Numbered from the stretch's first letter, positions 44,107 through 54,440 are shown. The stretch is DNA of 64,000 nucleotides from Methylomonas koyamae (GCF_019669905.1 NZ_AP019777.1:2294001-2358000), one strand, 5' to 3'. The notes: a model not told the origin generated them from the letters alone. Made by a program: numbers and translations.

Positions 44107-45198
44107 ATGTCCAACCGCTACGCCGAACTCGACGTCAACGTATTTCCCGCCAGTTATGCCGAAGCCAGACAACGTTGGCTGCAACAAGTGGCGGCGCTCG
44201 ACTGCCGCAAACAGTTGCAAGCCTTTCCCTGTCCCGGTTTGGGGCCGGACGGCGAAGCGCTAGTAACCGATAGCGTCTGGCTGGGCGATACCGACGCAGC
44301 AAACGTCGTGGTCGTACTGGGCGCCACTCATGGCATCGAAGGTTTTGTCGGCAGCGCCGGCCAAATCGATCTGCTCGCTTCTTTATCGGCCGGCCGCGTC
44401 GAGATCCCGCAGGCAAGCGCCATTTTGTTGGTGCACGCGTTGACGCCGTGGGGCTATGCCTGGTTGCGGCGTTGCGACGGCGATGGCGTGGATTTGAATC
44501 GGAATGCGGTCGACTTCTCCCGGCCGATGCCGGAAAACGCCGATTACAACCGCCTGCGCGAGGCCATATTTCAGCTCGACGCCGAGCAACGCCGCCAGGC
44601 ATTCGCCGACTACGCGGCGCAATACGGCCGGCAGGCGTTGGAGCAAGGCATCAGCGGCGGCCAATACGCGGATCCAGCGGGGCCGTTCTACGGCGGCCGC
44701 GCCCCGGCACATGGCCGCTTGGTCTGCGAAGAACTGATCCGGCGCTACGGCTTGGACCGCCGGCGGCTGGCGGTGATCGATCTACATAGCGGGCTGGGGC
44801 CTTACGGTTACGGCGAAATCATTTGCGACCACGATCCGGACAGCCCCGGTGCGGCCGTCGCTCGGGACTGGTACGGCAATTCGGTTACGTTGCCGCTGGC
44901 CGGTACCTCGAGTTCGGTACCGAAGCTGGGTTTGCTGGATTATCTGTGGCATGCGGCGATGACGCCGCAAAGCTGCTACGTCACGTTGGAGTTTGGCACT
45001 TTCAGTACCGACTGTTTGTTCGAAACCCTGCTGCGCGACCACCTAGTCTGGGCCGAGAGCGGGAACAGCGCCGAGCGCCAAGCGCATAGCCAACTGATGC
45101 TGGCGCATTTTTGCCCGGCGGCTAGCGACTGGCGGGAAATGGTGTTGTGCCGCATCCGCCAAGTCATAAGTCAGGCTTTGCAGGGAGTGTCGGCTTGA
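44107..45198 (+). CDS. DUF2817, M14-like metallopeptidase/deacylase
   Basis: 363 residues of the DUF2817 family, related to M14 carboxypeptidases and aspartoacylases. Probable zinc ligands are in ATHGIEG (His, Glu) near residue 78 and in the LHSG motif near 222; the catalytic Glu lies in the TLEFGT motif. Likely cleaves an amide. Its stop overlaps the start of the GNAT-C39 gene (TTGA). Confidence 0.8.
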   Translation: MSNRYAELDVNVFPASYAEARQRWLQQVAALDCRKQLQAFPCPGLGPDGEALVTDSVWLGDTDAANVVVVLGATHGIEGFVGSAGQIDLLASLSAGRVEIPQASAILLVHALTPWGYAWLRRCDGDGVDLNRNAVDFSRPMPENADYNRLREAIFQLDAEQRRQAFADYAAQYGRQALEQGISGGQYADPAGPFYGGRAPAHGRLVCEELIRRYGLDRRRLAVIDLHSGLGPYGYGEIICDHDPDSPGAAVARDWYGNSVTLPLAGTSSSVPKLGLLDYLWHAAMTPQSCYVTLEFGTFSTDCLFETLLRDHLVWAESGNSAERQAHSQLMLAHFCPAASDWREMVLCRIRQVISQALQGVSA

Positions 45199-46295
45199 AT
45201 ATCGAGTTACGGCCGGCGCAACACGCCGATCTGGCGGCTTTAGTCGCTTTGGAAAACGCCAGTTTCAATACCGATAAATTGAGCCGGCGCAGCTTCAAAC
45301 ATTGGTTGGCCAGCGAGCATCGGGCGCTATTGTTGGCCGAATTCGAGGGCCGGCCGGCCGGCTACATCCTAATCATTTACCATCCCGGCACCCGGTTGGC
45401 GCGGATTTACTCGTTGGCGGTCGCGCCGCCATTGCGCGGTAACGGTATTGCCAAGGCATTGATGCAGGCCGGCGAGCAAGCGGCAGAAGCCGACGGCCGC
45501 CTGTATTTGCGGCTGGAAGTCAGCGTCGATAATTTGCCGGCAATCGGACTTTACGAAACCTTGGGATACAAAAAATTCGGCCTGTACCGCGATTATTACC
45601 AGGACCATAAGGATGCCTTGCGCTACCAGAAACGCATTCGCCGTTACCACGACCAGCCGCAGCAACGGCCGGTGCACTGGCTGCGGCAAACTACGCCGTT
45701 TACTTGCGGGCCGGCCTCGCTGATGATGGCGTTGCACGCGTTAAACAAACAGTATCTGCCTTCGCGGGAAGAGGAAATCGAAATCTGGCGCGAAGCGACG
45801 ACGATTTTCATGACTTCCGGCCACGGCGGCTGTCATCCGTTGGGTTTGGCGCTGGCGGCGAAACGCCGGCAATTCGCCGTCGAGGTCTGGATCAACCAGA
45901 GCGGCCCGTTGTTTATCGACAGCGTGCGCAGCGAGGACAAGAAACAGGTGGTCGAATTGGTCGACAACCGCTTCAAACAACTGGCGGCCGAGCAGGGCGT
46001 CGCCGTGGTTTACGCCAATATTGCCCAGAACGATTTGACCGCGGCGTTCGAAGCGGGCGCGATTCCGTTGATTTTGATCAGCACCTTCGCGATGGACCGC
46101 AAGAAAGCGCCGCATTGGGTGGTCATGAGCGGTTTCGATAAAGACTGCCTGTACATGCACGACCCCGATCCGGAAGAGAGCCGGCAGAGCGAGCTGGATT
46201 GCCAGTTCATTCCGGTGGCGCGCGAAGATTTCGACAGGATGTGCTGTTTCGGCAAGAGCCGTTTGCGCACCGCAGTGATCGTTAAGGCGCGTTGA
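45195..46295 (+). CDS. GNAT acetyltransferase fused to C39-like peptidase
   Basis: 366 residues from a TTG with AGGGAG upstream. Residues 1-150 are a GNAT domain (LAVAPPLRGNGIAKALMQ for acetyl-CoA, then GLYETLGYKKF). Residues about 160-366 are a C39-like cysteine peptidase (DUF3335-type) with the likely nucleophile Cys174 in TTPFTCGPASLMM and the His/Asp in PHWVVMSGFD and MHDPD. This fusion commonly accompanies RimK-like ATP-grasp genes. Suggests peptide trimming plus N-acetylation. Confidence 0.85.
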   Translation: MNIELRPAQHADLAALVALENASFNTDKLSRRSFKHWLASEHRALLLAEFEGRPAGYILIIYHPGTRLARIYSLAVAPPLRGNGIAKALMQAGEQAAEADGRLYLRLEVSVDNLPAIGLYETLGYKKFGLYRDYYQDHKDALRYQKRIRRYHDQPQQRPVHWLRQTTPFTCGPASLMMALHALNKQYLPSREEEIEIWREATTIFMTSGHGGCHPLGLALAAKRRQFAVEVWINQSGPLFIDSVRSEDKKQVVELVDNRFKQLAAEQGVAVVYANIAQNDLTAAFEAGAIPLILISTFAMDRKKAPHWVVMSGFDKDCLYMHDPDPEESRQSELDCQFIPVAREDFDRMCCFGKSRLRTAVIVKAR

Positions 46296-46381
46296 TCCCG
46301 TAACAATTCCACGGCGCATTCTCTTCCAGCGCGGCAGCGGCTAAAATACGCCACTTTCAGCTACCCGCAACCGATACCAAA

Positions 46382-46546
46382 ATGAATCGCCCCGATCGAG
46401 ACGAACACAAAAAAGTGAAAAATATCGCAGCCGTCGTTTACCTGTTGGTGCTGGGTTTTCTTGTCGGCGGTTCCTACCTGCACCAGCAACACCAGGAAAC
46501 GGCGCCGGCAAGTTCCGAGCTTGCGGCAAAACCTAAGCCGCAATAA
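46382..46546 (+). CDS. 54-residue single-pass membrane protein
   Basis: A small frame: a basic N-terminus (MNRPDRDEHKKVKN), one membrane helix (about 15-32, IAAVVYLLVLGFLVGGSY), and a polar Pro/Ala-rich tail. The arrangement and charge pattern suggest it is a real small membrane protein with the N-terminus inside. No strong ribosome site is visible; a TAAAAT about 40 bases upstream could be a -10. Function unknown. Confidence 0.45.
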   Translation: MNRPDRDEHKKVKNIAAVVYLLVLGFLVGGSYLHQQHQETAPASSELAAKPKPQ

Positions 46547-46654
46547 CACCCGTTCCCGGATATGGCCCGGCGAATTGACATCGCTTGGCAACAACAGTAA
46601 CTTAGCCGGCTTTCTCGAAAAAGCCGTTCGCAAAATCTGACTAAAGAGCCGTTA

Positions 46655-47839
46655 ATGGAAGAATTTCACCGCATCAGCCGTCTGCCGCCTTACGTATTCA
46701 ATATCGTCAATGAACTGAAAGCCAAAGCGCGTGCCGCGGGCGACGATATCATCGACTTCGGCATGGGCAATCCCGACCAACCGACGCCGAAGCACATCCT
46801 GGACAAGATGGTGGAAGTGGCGCAACGCGGCGATACTCACCGGTATTCGGTGTCGAAAGGGATCCCGCGCTTGCGCAAGGCGATTTGCGGTTGGTACAAA
46901 AGACGTTTCGACGTCGATCTCGACCATAACAGCGAAGCCATCGTCACCATCGGCTCGAAAGAAGGTTTGTCACATCTGGCGTTGGCAACCCTGGGCCCCG
47001 GCGACGTGGTACTGGTGCCGAATCCGGCTTATCCGATTCATCCCTACGGCGTAGTCATCGCGGGTGCCGATATTCGCCACGTGCCGCTAACTCCAGGGGT
47101 CGATTTCTTTGCCGAACTGCAAAAAGGCATCGACGAGTGTTGGCCCAAGCCGAAAATGCTGATTCTGAATTTTCCGGGCAACCCGACCTGTCAGTGCGTC
47201 GAACTGGACTTTTTCGAAAAAGTGGTGGCAATCTGCAAAGAACACAATATCTGGATCGTGCACGACATCGCCTACGCCGACATCGTGTTCGACGGTTACG
47301 TGGCGCCGTCGATCCTGCAGGTGCCTGGGGCAAAGGACATTGCGGTCGAGTTCTTTACTTTGTCGAAAAGCTACAACATGCCGGGTTGGCGGATCGGTTT
47401 CATGTGCGGCAATCCGACGCTGGTGTCGGCATTGACCCGAATCAAATCTTACATGGACTACGGCGCCTTCACGCCGATTCAGGTGGCGGCGATCACCGCG
47501 CTGGAAGGGCCGCAAGATTGCGTGCAGGAAATCTGCGACATGTACAAATCGCGCCGCGATGTGCTGTGCGACGGCCTGAACGCGATGGGCTGGGCGGTCG
47601 AAAAACCGAAAGCGACCATGTTCGTTTGGGCCAAAATCCCGGAAGCCTATCGCGAAATGGGCTCGATCGAGTTCGCCAAAAAATTGATTATCGACGCCAA
47701 GGTTGCGGTATCGCCCGGCATCGGCTTCGGCCAATTCGGCGACGACCACATTCGCTTCAGCCTGATCGAAAACGAACAACGTACCCGCCAGGCCTTGCGC
47801 AGCATGCGTAATATGCTGAAAAAAGACAACGTTGTATAA
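46655..47839 (+). CDS. alaC: Alanine-synthesizing aminotransferase AlaC
   Basis: 394-residue class I PLP aminotransferase making alanine from pyruvate. The AlaC N-terminus ([17 protein letters not shown]), [22 protein letters not shown] and the PLP lysine in [14 protein letters not shown] are present, with the terminal Arg in [10 protein letters not shown]. It precedes hom and thrC, an amino-acid biosynthesis group common in gammaproteobacteria. Confidence 0.93.
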   Translation: MEEFHRISRLPPYVFNIVNELKAKARAAGDDIIDFGMGNPDQPTPKHILDKMVEVAQRGDTHRYSVSKGIPRLRKAICGWYKRRFDVDLDHNSEAIVTIGSKEGLSHLALATLGPGDVVLVPNPAYPIHPYGVVIAGADIRHVPLTPGVDFFAELQKGIDECWPKPKMLILNFPGNPTCQCVELDFFEKVVAICKEHNIWIVHDIAYADIVFDGYVAPSILQVPGAKDIAVEFFTLSKSYNMPGWRIGFMCGNPTLVSALTRIKSYMDYGAFTPIQVAAITALEGPQDCVQEICDMYKSRRDVLCDGLNAMGWAVEKPKATMFVWAKIPEAYREMGSIEFAKKLIIDAKVAVSPGIGFGQFGDDHIRFSLIENEQRTRQALRSMRNMLKKDNVV

Positions 47840-47875
47840 TCGCCCGCCGTTTTGGCTAAACAAAAGGAGTCGGAT

Positions 47876-49186
47876 TTGAAGCCGGTTAGAGTTGGAGTAT
47901 TGGGGCTGGGCACCGTCGGCGGCGGTACCGTCAACGTGTTAAAACGCAATGCCGAAGAAATTGCCCGCCGCGCCGGCCGCGAAATCGTGGTGACGCGGGC
48001 CTCGGCGCGCGATTTGAATCGCACCCGCATCTGCGACACCCAAGGCATCGCCTTGACCGCTGACCCGTTCGAAATCGTCAACGATCCGGAAATCGACGTC
48101 GTCGTCGAGCTGATCGGCGGCTACGACTTGGCGAAACAACTCGTGTTGAGCGCAATCGCCAACGGCAAACACGTGGTCACCGCCAATAAAGCCTTGATCG
48201 CCTTGCACGGCAACGAGGTATTCGCCGAAGCCAGCAAAAAAGGCGTGATGGTGTTGTTCGAAGCGGCGGTAGCCGGCGGCATTCCGATCATCAAAGCCAT
48301 CCGCGAAGGCCTGGCCGGTAACCGGATTAAATGGCTGGCCGGCATCATCAACGGCACCGGCAATTACATCCTGACCGAAATGCGCGACAAGGGTCGCGAC
48401 TTCGACGATGTCTTAAAAGAAGCGCAAGCGCTGGGTTATGCCGAAGCCGATCCGACTTTCGACGTGGAAGGTATCGATGCCGGCCACAAACTGACCATTC
48501 TTGCATCAATCGCGTTCGGCATCCCGCTGCAATTCGACAAAGTGTTTACCGAAGGCATTACCAAGATCACCCGCCTTGATGTCGAATACGCCGAAGCCTT
48601 GGGTTACCGGATTAAGAATTTGGGCATCGCCCGCAAAACCGAGGAAGGTATCGAGTTGCGCGTACATCCGACCTTGATTCCGAAACGCCGCTTGATCGCC
48701 AACGTTGATGGTGTGATGAATGCGGTGCTGGTTTGCGGCGACGCGGTCGGACCTACCCTATATTACGGCGCCGGCGCCGGCGCCGAACCGACCGCATCGG
48801 CGGTCGTTGCCGATCTGGTCGATGTGGTCAGAGCGATGACCAGCGATCCGGAAAACCGGGTGCCGCATTTGGCGTTTCAACCGAATGCGATTGCCGACAT
48901 TCCGGTACTGCCGGCCGAAGCGATCAAAACCGCGTATTACTTGCGCTTGACCGCCGAAGATAAGCCCGGCGTGCTGGCCGATGTCAGCCGAATTTTGGCG
49001 GCGCACCACATCAGCATCGAAGCGCTGATTCAAAAAGAGCCGCCGCCAGGCGAGACTTCGGTACCTATCATCATGCTGACCCAGCAGACTCTGGAAAAAG
49101 AAATGAACGCGGCAATCGCTGCCATCGAAGCGCTGGCGACCGTCAGCGGCAAGGTGGCACGAATCCGCCTGGAAACTTTAGGATAA
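47876..49186 (+). CDS. hom: Homoserine dehydrogenase
   Basis: Reduces aspartate semialdehyde to homoserine on the way to threonine and methionine. 436 residues from a TTG with AAGGAG 8 bases upstream, giving the family start MKPVRVGVLGLGTVGGGTVNVL. NAD-binding GLGTVGGG, the catalytic-domain signature EAQALGYAEADPTFDVEG and a C-terminal ACT domain (about 355-430) are present, so threonine feedback is expected. TATAAT at 47835-47840 is a possible promoter. Confidence 0.95.
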   Translation: MKPVRVGVLGLGTVGGGTVNVLKRNAEEIARRAGREIVVTRASARDLNRTRICDTQGIALTADPFEIVNDPEIDVVVELIGGYDLAKQLVLSAIANGKHVVTANKALIALHGNEVFAEASKKGVMVLFEAAVAGGIPIIKAIREGLAGNRIKWLAGIINGTGNYILTEMRDKGRDFDDVLKEAQALGYAEADPTFDVEGIDAGHKLTILASIAFGIPLQFDKVFTEGITKITRLDVEYAEALGYRIKNLGIARKTEEGIELRVHPTLIPKRRLIANVDGVMNAVLVCGDAVGPTLYYGAGAGAEPTASAVVADLVDVVRAMTSDPENRVPHLAFQPNAIADIPVLPAEAIKTAYYLRLTAEDKPGVLADVSRILAAHHISIEALIQKEPPPGETSVPIIMLTQQTLEKEMNAAIAAIEALATVSGKVARIRLETLG

Positions 49187-49189
49187 ACC

Positions 49190-50284
49190 ATGGCACAACC
49201 GACACGTTACACCGGCCTGATCGAGCGTTACCGCGACCGTTTGCCGGTCTCGGACGATACCCGAATTATTAGCCTTTGCGAAGGCGACACCCCGCTGATT
49301 CAATTGCAAAACATCCCGCGTTTGATCGGCAAGGATGTCGATATTTACGTCAAGTTCGAAGGCCTGAACCCGACCGGTTCGTTCAAGGACCGCGGCATGA
49401 CGATGGCAGTGACCAAAGCGGTGGAAGAGGGCAGCCAAGCCATCATCTGCGCCTCGACCGGCAACACCTCGGCAGCCGCGGCGGCCTATGCCGTCCGTGC
49501 CGGCATCCGCGCTTTCGTATTGATTCCGGAAGGCAAAATCGCACTGGGCAAATTGGCGCAAACCATGATGTACGGCGCCAAGATCATTCAGATCAAAGGT
49601 AATTTCGATGCCGGCATGGCCATCGTCAAGGAAATCGCCGACTACGCGCCGGTGACCATCGTTAACTCGATCAATCCCTACCGGCTGGAAGGCCAGAAAA
49701 CCGCGGCGTTCGAGATCGTCGACGCTTTGGGCGACGCGCCGGACTTCCATTGCTTGCCGGTCGGTAACGCCGGTAATATCACGGCGTATTGGAAGGGCTA
49801 CAAAGAGTATTCCACCGATAGCGCCACGCATAAAGCCGTGACCAAAAAGCGGCCGGTGATGTGCGGTTATCAAGCTGCCGGTGCCGCGCCGTTTCTGGCC
49901 GGCCATCCGATCGAACATCCCGAAACCGTGGCCACCGCGATTCGGATCGGCAACCCGCAATCCTGGGACGGCGCCTGGACCGCGCAAAAACAATCCGGCG
50001 GTTGGTTTGCTTCGTTCAGCGACGAACAGATTCTCGCCGCGCAAAAAATGCTATCGGCTTATGAAGGCATTTTTTGCGAGCCGGCATCGGCGACTTCGCT
50101 GGCTGGGGCGTTGTTCGACATCGGCAACGGTAATATCCCGGAGGGCAGCACCATCGTCTGCACCTTGACCGGCAACGGCATTAAGGACCCCGACACGGCC
50201 ATCGCCCAATGCAAGGACGATCTGCCGGTAACGGTGGAAGCCAGCTTGGATGCGGTGAAAAAAGCGATCCTGGACAACATGTGA
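49190..50284 (+). CDS. thrC: Threonine synthase
   Basis: PLP enzyme converting phosphohomoserine to threonine. 364 residues of the shorter type; PLP lysine in [11 protein letters not shown], phosphate loop [12 protein letters not shown], and [12 protein letters not shown]. It begins 4 bases after hom and ends at a strong terminator, so hom-thrC is an operon. Confidence 0.95.
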   Translation: MAQPTRYTGLIERYRDRLPVSDDTRIISLCEGDTPLIQLQNIPRLIGKDVDIYVKFEGLNPTGSFKDRGMTMAVTKAVEEGSQAIICASTGNTSAAAAAYAVRAGIRAFVLIPEGKIALGKLAQTMMYGAKIIQIKGNFDAGMAIVKEIADYAPVTIVNSINPYRLEGQKTAAFEIVDALGDAPDFHCLPVGNAGNITAYWKGYKEYSTDSATHKAVTKKRPVMCGYQAAGAAPFLAGHPIEHPETVATAIRIGNPQSWDGAWTAQKQSGGWFASFSDEQILAAQKMLSAYEGIFCEPASATSLAGALFDIGNGNIPEGSTIVCTLTGNGIKDPDTAIAQCKDDLPVTVEASLDAVKKAILDNM

Positions 50285-50302
50285 TCCAGGCCATGTTCCC
50301 GC

Positions 50303-50328
50303 AAAAGCCGGCTGCCGCCGGCTTTTTT
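50303..50328 (+). terminator. Terminator of hom-thrC
   Basis: AAAAGCCGGC pairs with GCCGGCTTTT, loop TGCC, followed by more T. It lies only 11 bases before the recJ start. Confidence 0.88.
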
Positions 50329-50338
50329 ATGGGCTGAT

Positions 50339-52084
50339 ATGTATCTGCAAAGCGTAAAAAAAGTCATCGTTCCACGCCCGGAGTTGGTGAAAAATCCGCA
50401 TTTCGGCGAAATGGACCCGGTGTTGCAACGGATTTTCAACAGCCGCGGCGTACAGAATGCCGAGCAACTCGATCGCGGTTTGGCGCGGTTGCCGTCGCCG
50501 TGGTTGTTGTCGGGTATGAAGGCCATGGCCGAACACTTGCTCGCGGCCTTGGAGCGGCAAAGCAAAATCACCGTGGTGGCCGACTTCGATGCCGACGGCG
50601 CCACCAGTTGCGCGTTGGCGCTGAAGGGATTGGCTTTGCTGGGGGCCGAAAATTTGGATTTCGTGGTCCCGAACCGCTTCGAGTACGGCTACGGTTTGAC
50701 CCCGGAAATCGTCGAGTTGGTCAAACGGCAGAAGCCGGACGTCATTCTTACCGTCGATAACGGCATCTCCAGCATCGACGGCGTCAAAGCCGCGAAAGCC
50801 GCCGGCTTTACCGTATTGATTACCGACCACCATTTGCCCGGCGCGGAATTGCCGGCAGCCGACGCCATCGTTAACCCGAACCTGGCGGACGACAAATTTC
50901 CCAGTCGGAATATTGCCGGCGTCGGCGTGATGTTTTATATCCTGATGGCGTTGCGGATCCGGTTAAGGGAAACCCATTGGTTCGAAAAACGCCGAATCGC
51001 CGAACCCAATTTGGCCCAGCTTCTGGATTATGCGGCTTTGGGCACGGTGGCCGACGTGGTGGCATTGGATCAGGTCAACCGGATACTGGTGCACCAGGGG
51101 CTGCTGCGGATTCGTTCCGGCCAATGCCAGCCCGGCATCAAAGCCCTGGTGGAAGTAGCCGGCAAATCGCTATCCGGTATACACGCCAGCGATTTGGGCT
51201 TTGCCGTCGCGCCGCGCTTGAACGCCGCCGGGCGCATGGACGATATGACCTTGGGCATCCAGTGCCTGTTGACCAACGACCCCAGTTTGGCGCGGGATAT
51301 TGCCGAGCAACTGCATGCGTTGAACCAGGACCGCAAGGAAGTCGAAGGTCAAATGAAAACCGAGGCCATGGCGTTACTGGCCGAAATGAAGGCGTTGGAC
51401 GAGCAGCATGTGCCGGCTGGCGTCTGTCTGTTCGATGCGAATTGGCACCAGGGGGTGATCGGTATTCTGGCGGCGCGGATCAAGGACCGCGTGCACCGGC
51501 CGGTGATTGCGTTCGCGCCGGCCGAGAACGGCGATATTAAAGGTTCCGCCCGTTCGATTGCCGGCGTGCACGTGCGCGACGTGCTCAGCGACATCGCCGC
51601 CCGGCATCCGCAGATTCTGACTAAATTCGGCGGCCACGCGATGGCGGCCGGCTTGACCATAAAACTGCACGACTATCCGCATTTTGCGCTAGCCTTCGCC
51701 GAAACGGTGGCAGGCAAGCTGGAAAACGTCGATCTGCAGCAGAAAGTTTATTCCGATGGCGAACTCGACGAGCGCCATCTGACGCTGGAATTCGCCGAAA
51801 CCTTGCGCCAGGCCGCGGTGTGGGGCCAAGCCTTTCCGGAGCCCGAATTCAACGGCGTGTTCGACGTGATCCAATGCCGCATCGTCGGCCAGCAGCATTT
51901 GAAATTCGTATTACGGCTGCCGTTCAGCGGGCAAATGCTGGATGCGATTGCCTTCTTTGCCGACCACCCGGAAAAATGGCTCGGCTGCCGCAAAATCAAT
52001 GCGGCGTATAAGTTGGATATCAACGAGTTTCGCGGCCAGCGCAGCCTGCAACTGTTGTTGCATTATCTGGAGAAATTGGAGTGA
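50339..52084 (+). CDS. recJ: Single-strand 5'-3' exonuclease RecJ
   Basis: 581 residues. DHH motifs: VADFDADGATSCALA, DNGIS, TDHHLPG near the N-terminal third, then DHHA1-type GGHAMAAG near 435 and the OB-fold C-terminus. Works in recombination and mismatch repair. Its stop overlaps the next gene. Length equals the E. coli protein (577). Confidence 0.95.
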   Translation: MYLQSVKKVIVPRPELVKNPHFGEMDPVLQRIFNSRGVQNAEQLDRGLARLPSPWLLSGMKAMAEHLLAALERQSKITVVADFDADGATSCALALKGLALLGAENLDFVVPNRFEYGYGLTPEIVELVKRQKPDVILTVDNGISSIDGVKAAKAAGFTVLITDHHLPGAELPAADAIVNPNLADDKFPSRNIAGVGVMFYILMALRIRLRETHWFEKRRIAEPNLAQLLDYAALGTVADVVALDQVNRILVHQGLLRIRSGQCQPGIKALVEVAGKSLSGIHASDLGFAVAPRLNAAGRMDDMTLGIQCLLTNDPSLARDIAEQLHALNQDRKEVEGQMKTEAMALLAEMKALDEQHVPAGVCLFDANWHQGVIGILAARIKDRVHRPVIAFAPAENGDIKGSARSIAGVHVRDVLSDIAARHPQILTKFGGHAMAAGLTIKLHDYPHFALAFAETVAGKLENVDLQQKVYSDGELDERHLTLEFAETLRQAAVWGQAFPEPEFNGVFDVIQCRIVGQQHLKFVLRLPFSGQMLDAIAFFADHPEKWLGCRKINAAYKLDINEFRGQRSLQLLLHYLEKLE

Positions 52085-53634
52085 ACCTGCCGATGGCGGA
52101 GAAAATTCTACGTTGGATCGAGAATTACCCCGGTGCAGTGATTTTGGCAGCGTTGGTGGTGCGCGGCGGATTTTTGCTGACAAACGGTCTGGATTTGATC
52201 GGCGACGAAGCGTATTACTGGGATTGGTCGCGGCGGCCTGATTGGTGTTACTACAGTAAACCGCCGATGGTGGCTTGGTTGATCGGCCTTTCCACTTGGC
52301 TGTTGGGCGATTTCACCGCTGCGGTGCGAATGCCGGCGCTGGTGTTGGGGGCTGCGTTTCTGTGGTTTTTTTATGCCACGGCTCGCGCGTTTTATGGCGC
52401 CCGTGGCGGCGCCCTGGCCTTATTGTTGGTTTTGGCTACGCCGATCAATGTGCTGGCCAATTTTTTGATGACGATCGATCCGCCGCTGTACTGCTTCTGG
52501 ATCATGGCGATTTATTATTTGCGCCGCGCACTGTTCGACGGGCAAGCGCGGGCCTGGTTGTGGGCCGGATGCGCCAGCGCCGCGGCTTTGCTCAGCAAGC
52601 AGGCGGCATTGGCTTTGCCAGCGATGTTGCTGGCATTTTTATTGACCGATAGCCAGCGCCGCCATCTGTTGAAAAAGGAATTTCCGCTGTATTTGTTGCC
52701 GATTTTAATCGCTGCAGTGCCGATCCTGTGGTGGAACCAGCAGCACGATTGGGTCATGTTCGGCCATAGCCGCAGCCATTTCGGCAACCCTGAGCCGGTG
52801 CCGCTGACCAAACATCTGCAATGGGCGCGGGATTTTCTGTTGTATCAAGTGTTATTGGTATCCCCGGGCATTTTTGCCTTGCTGCTACTCAGCAGCTTGC
52901 GGACGGCGTTCAATTTCGGAAAGCTTGGTGCCGAGCAGCGCTTCCTGTTGCTGATGGGGCCAGCCTTATTGCTGGGCGTATTGTTGTTGAGTTTTCTACA
53001 GAAGGCACAGGGCAATTGGCCGATGCCGTTCTATTTTACCGGTCTGATCTTATTAGCCGGCGAACGTTGGGCCGGTTACTGGCATAGAAGTTTTAAATAC
53101 GCGCTGGCTTTCGGTTTTTTGATGGTTGCGACGACCTATGCTTTACCGATCCTGTTGCAGGCGTTCAATCTGCAAAACACCGCGCTGGATCCGACCAAGC
53201 GCTTTAAAAGCTGGCGCGAATTGGCGGTCGATGTGCATTTCGAACGGTTGATCAGCGTGCCGCAAGTCGAAGATACCTTTTTGCTGGCATTGGGTCATCG
53301 TTATCTGGCCAGCGAGCTGGCGTTTTACTTGCCGGACCATCCGCGGGCTTACCGCTTCGAAACCAGCGGCGAGGTGTCTAGCCAATACGAAGTTTGGCCG
53401 GGGCCTCTGGAATATTTCGGCAAGAACGGCTTTATCATAGCCGAACAAACGGCGGAGTCGGTTCCAGCCGAATTGGTAGGCGCTTTCGAGCGATTCAGGT
53501 TTTTAGCGGAAATTGCCAATCCGGATCGGCCCGGCGCCAAATATTATTTGTATCTGGGCGAAAACCTGAAATACTGGCCGGACCCTATCAAGCGGAGAGC
53601 GGACAAGGAAAGCTATGTTGCATCGGACAATTAG
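52081..53634 (+). CDS. GT39/ArnT-like membrane glycosyltransferase
   Basis: 517 residues with about eleven hydrophobic segments. The N-terminal loop carries DEAYYWDWSRRPDWCYYSKPPMVAWLIG, the conserved Asp-Glu motif of the PMT/ArnT family, which takes sugar from a polyprenyl-phosphate donor. Substrate unknown. GTG start overlaps the recJ stop. Overlap with a PAP2 phosphatase suggests work on a lipid-linked sugar or on lipid A. Confidence 0.82.
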   Translation: MNLPMAEKILRWIENYPGAVILAALVVRGGFLLTNGLDLIGDEAYYWDWSRRPDWCYYSKPPMVAWLIGLSTWLLGDFTAAVRMPALVLGAAFLWFFYATARAFYGARGGALALLLVLATPINVLANFLMTIDPPLYCFWIMAIYYLRRALFDGQARAWLWAGCASAAALLSKQAALALPAMLLAFLLTDSQRRHLLKKEFPLYLLPILIAAVPILWWNQQHDWVMFGHSRSHFGNPEPVPLTKHLQWARDFLLYQVLLVSPGIFALLLLSSLRTAFNFGKLGAEQRFLLLMGPALLLGVLLLSFLQKAQGNWPMPFYFTGLILLAGERWAGYWHRSFKYALAFGFLMVATTYALPILLQAFNLQNTALDPTKRFKSWRELAVDVHFERLISVPQVEDTFLLALGHRYLASELAFYLPDHPRAYRFETSGEVSSQYEVWPGPLEYFGKNGFIIAEQTAESVPAELVGAFERFRFLAEIANPDRPGAKYYLYLGENLKYWPDPIKRRADKESYVASDN

Positions 53635-54313
53635 GCGCGCCCGCCGCGAGCTCGAAATATGGATGATCCTGGCCAGCCTGACCACGCTGCCGTTTTGGTT
53701 CAGCGATCTGGATTTGCGTCTGGCCGCTTTGTTTTATCGACCGGACCGGGGCGGCGACGTCTGGCCCTACCAACATTGGGGGCTGTGGGAAGTACTATAC
53801 GACTACGCTTTTCCGTTTACGGTTTGGTCGGGTATCGTTGCGCTGGCGGTCTATGTCGTCGGCCATTTTAACGCTTACACCCGCCGCTTCCGCTTGCGGG
53901 CTTTGTACATCTTGCTGGTGATCGCCATCGGACCGGGCTTGGTGATTAATTTGATAGTCAAAGACCATTGGGGCCGGGCTAGACCTGTGCACGTCACCCA
54001 ATTCGGCGGCGAATATCAATACACGCCGCCGTTGCAATTCGGCCACACTCCCGACAAATCCTTTGTTTGCGGCCATTGTGCGGTCGGTTATACCTTTTTT
54101 GTGCTTTATTTTTTATCACAAAGCCACAAGCTGCTTTATTTCGGCTTGACTTTGGCGCTGGCTTGGACCATGGGCTTGACCCGAATGACATCTGGCGGCC
54201 ACTTCGTGTCGGATATTTTATGGTCCGGTTATTTGGTATTTCTGGTGGCTTATCTGTTGTATTACGGCTGGTACGTGCGCGCCACAAAATTACATTTACG
54301 GTCCAAAAATTGA
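53615..54313 (+). CDS. PAP2 membrane phosphatase with altered motif 2
   Basis: 232 residues, about six membrane helices. Motif 1 is KDHWGRARP, motif 3 is TRMTSGGHFVSD. Motif 2, normally PSGH, reads VCGH (SFVCGHCAVGY), keeping the catalytic His. Likely removes phosphate from a lipid such as undecaprenyl pyrophosphate, phosphatidylglycerophosphate or lipid A. Overlaps the GT39 gene by 20 bases, so cotranslated. Confidence 0.82.
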   Translation: MLHRTIRRARRELEIWMILASLTTLPFWFSDLDLRLAALFYRPDRGGDVWPYQHWGLWEVLYDYAFPFTVWSGIVALAVYVVGHFNAYTRRFRLRALYILLVIAIGPGLVINLIVKDHWGRARPVHVTQFGGEYQYTPPLQFGHTPDKSFVCGHCAVGYTFFVLYFLSQSHKLLYFGLTLALAWTMGLTRMTSGGHFVSDILWSGYLVFLVAYLLYYGWYVRATKLHLRSKN

Positions 54314-54434
54314 CATCGGCGGTGGACCAAGGCCCGCGCAGTTTTTCGCTTCGCGTCGGCTGCGGCGGCGTTTTCGGTAGCTGCGCATGGACAACGGCCG
54401 GTATTAACAGGCTGAGTTTTCAAGGCCGGCTTGG

Positions 54435-54440
54435 TATAAT
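54435..54440 (+). promoter_or_regulatory. Candidate -10 box of dapA
   Basis: TATAAT 35 bases before the dapA start. No good -35 is present at the normal spacing (CTGAGT at 17 bases). Confidence 0.35.
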
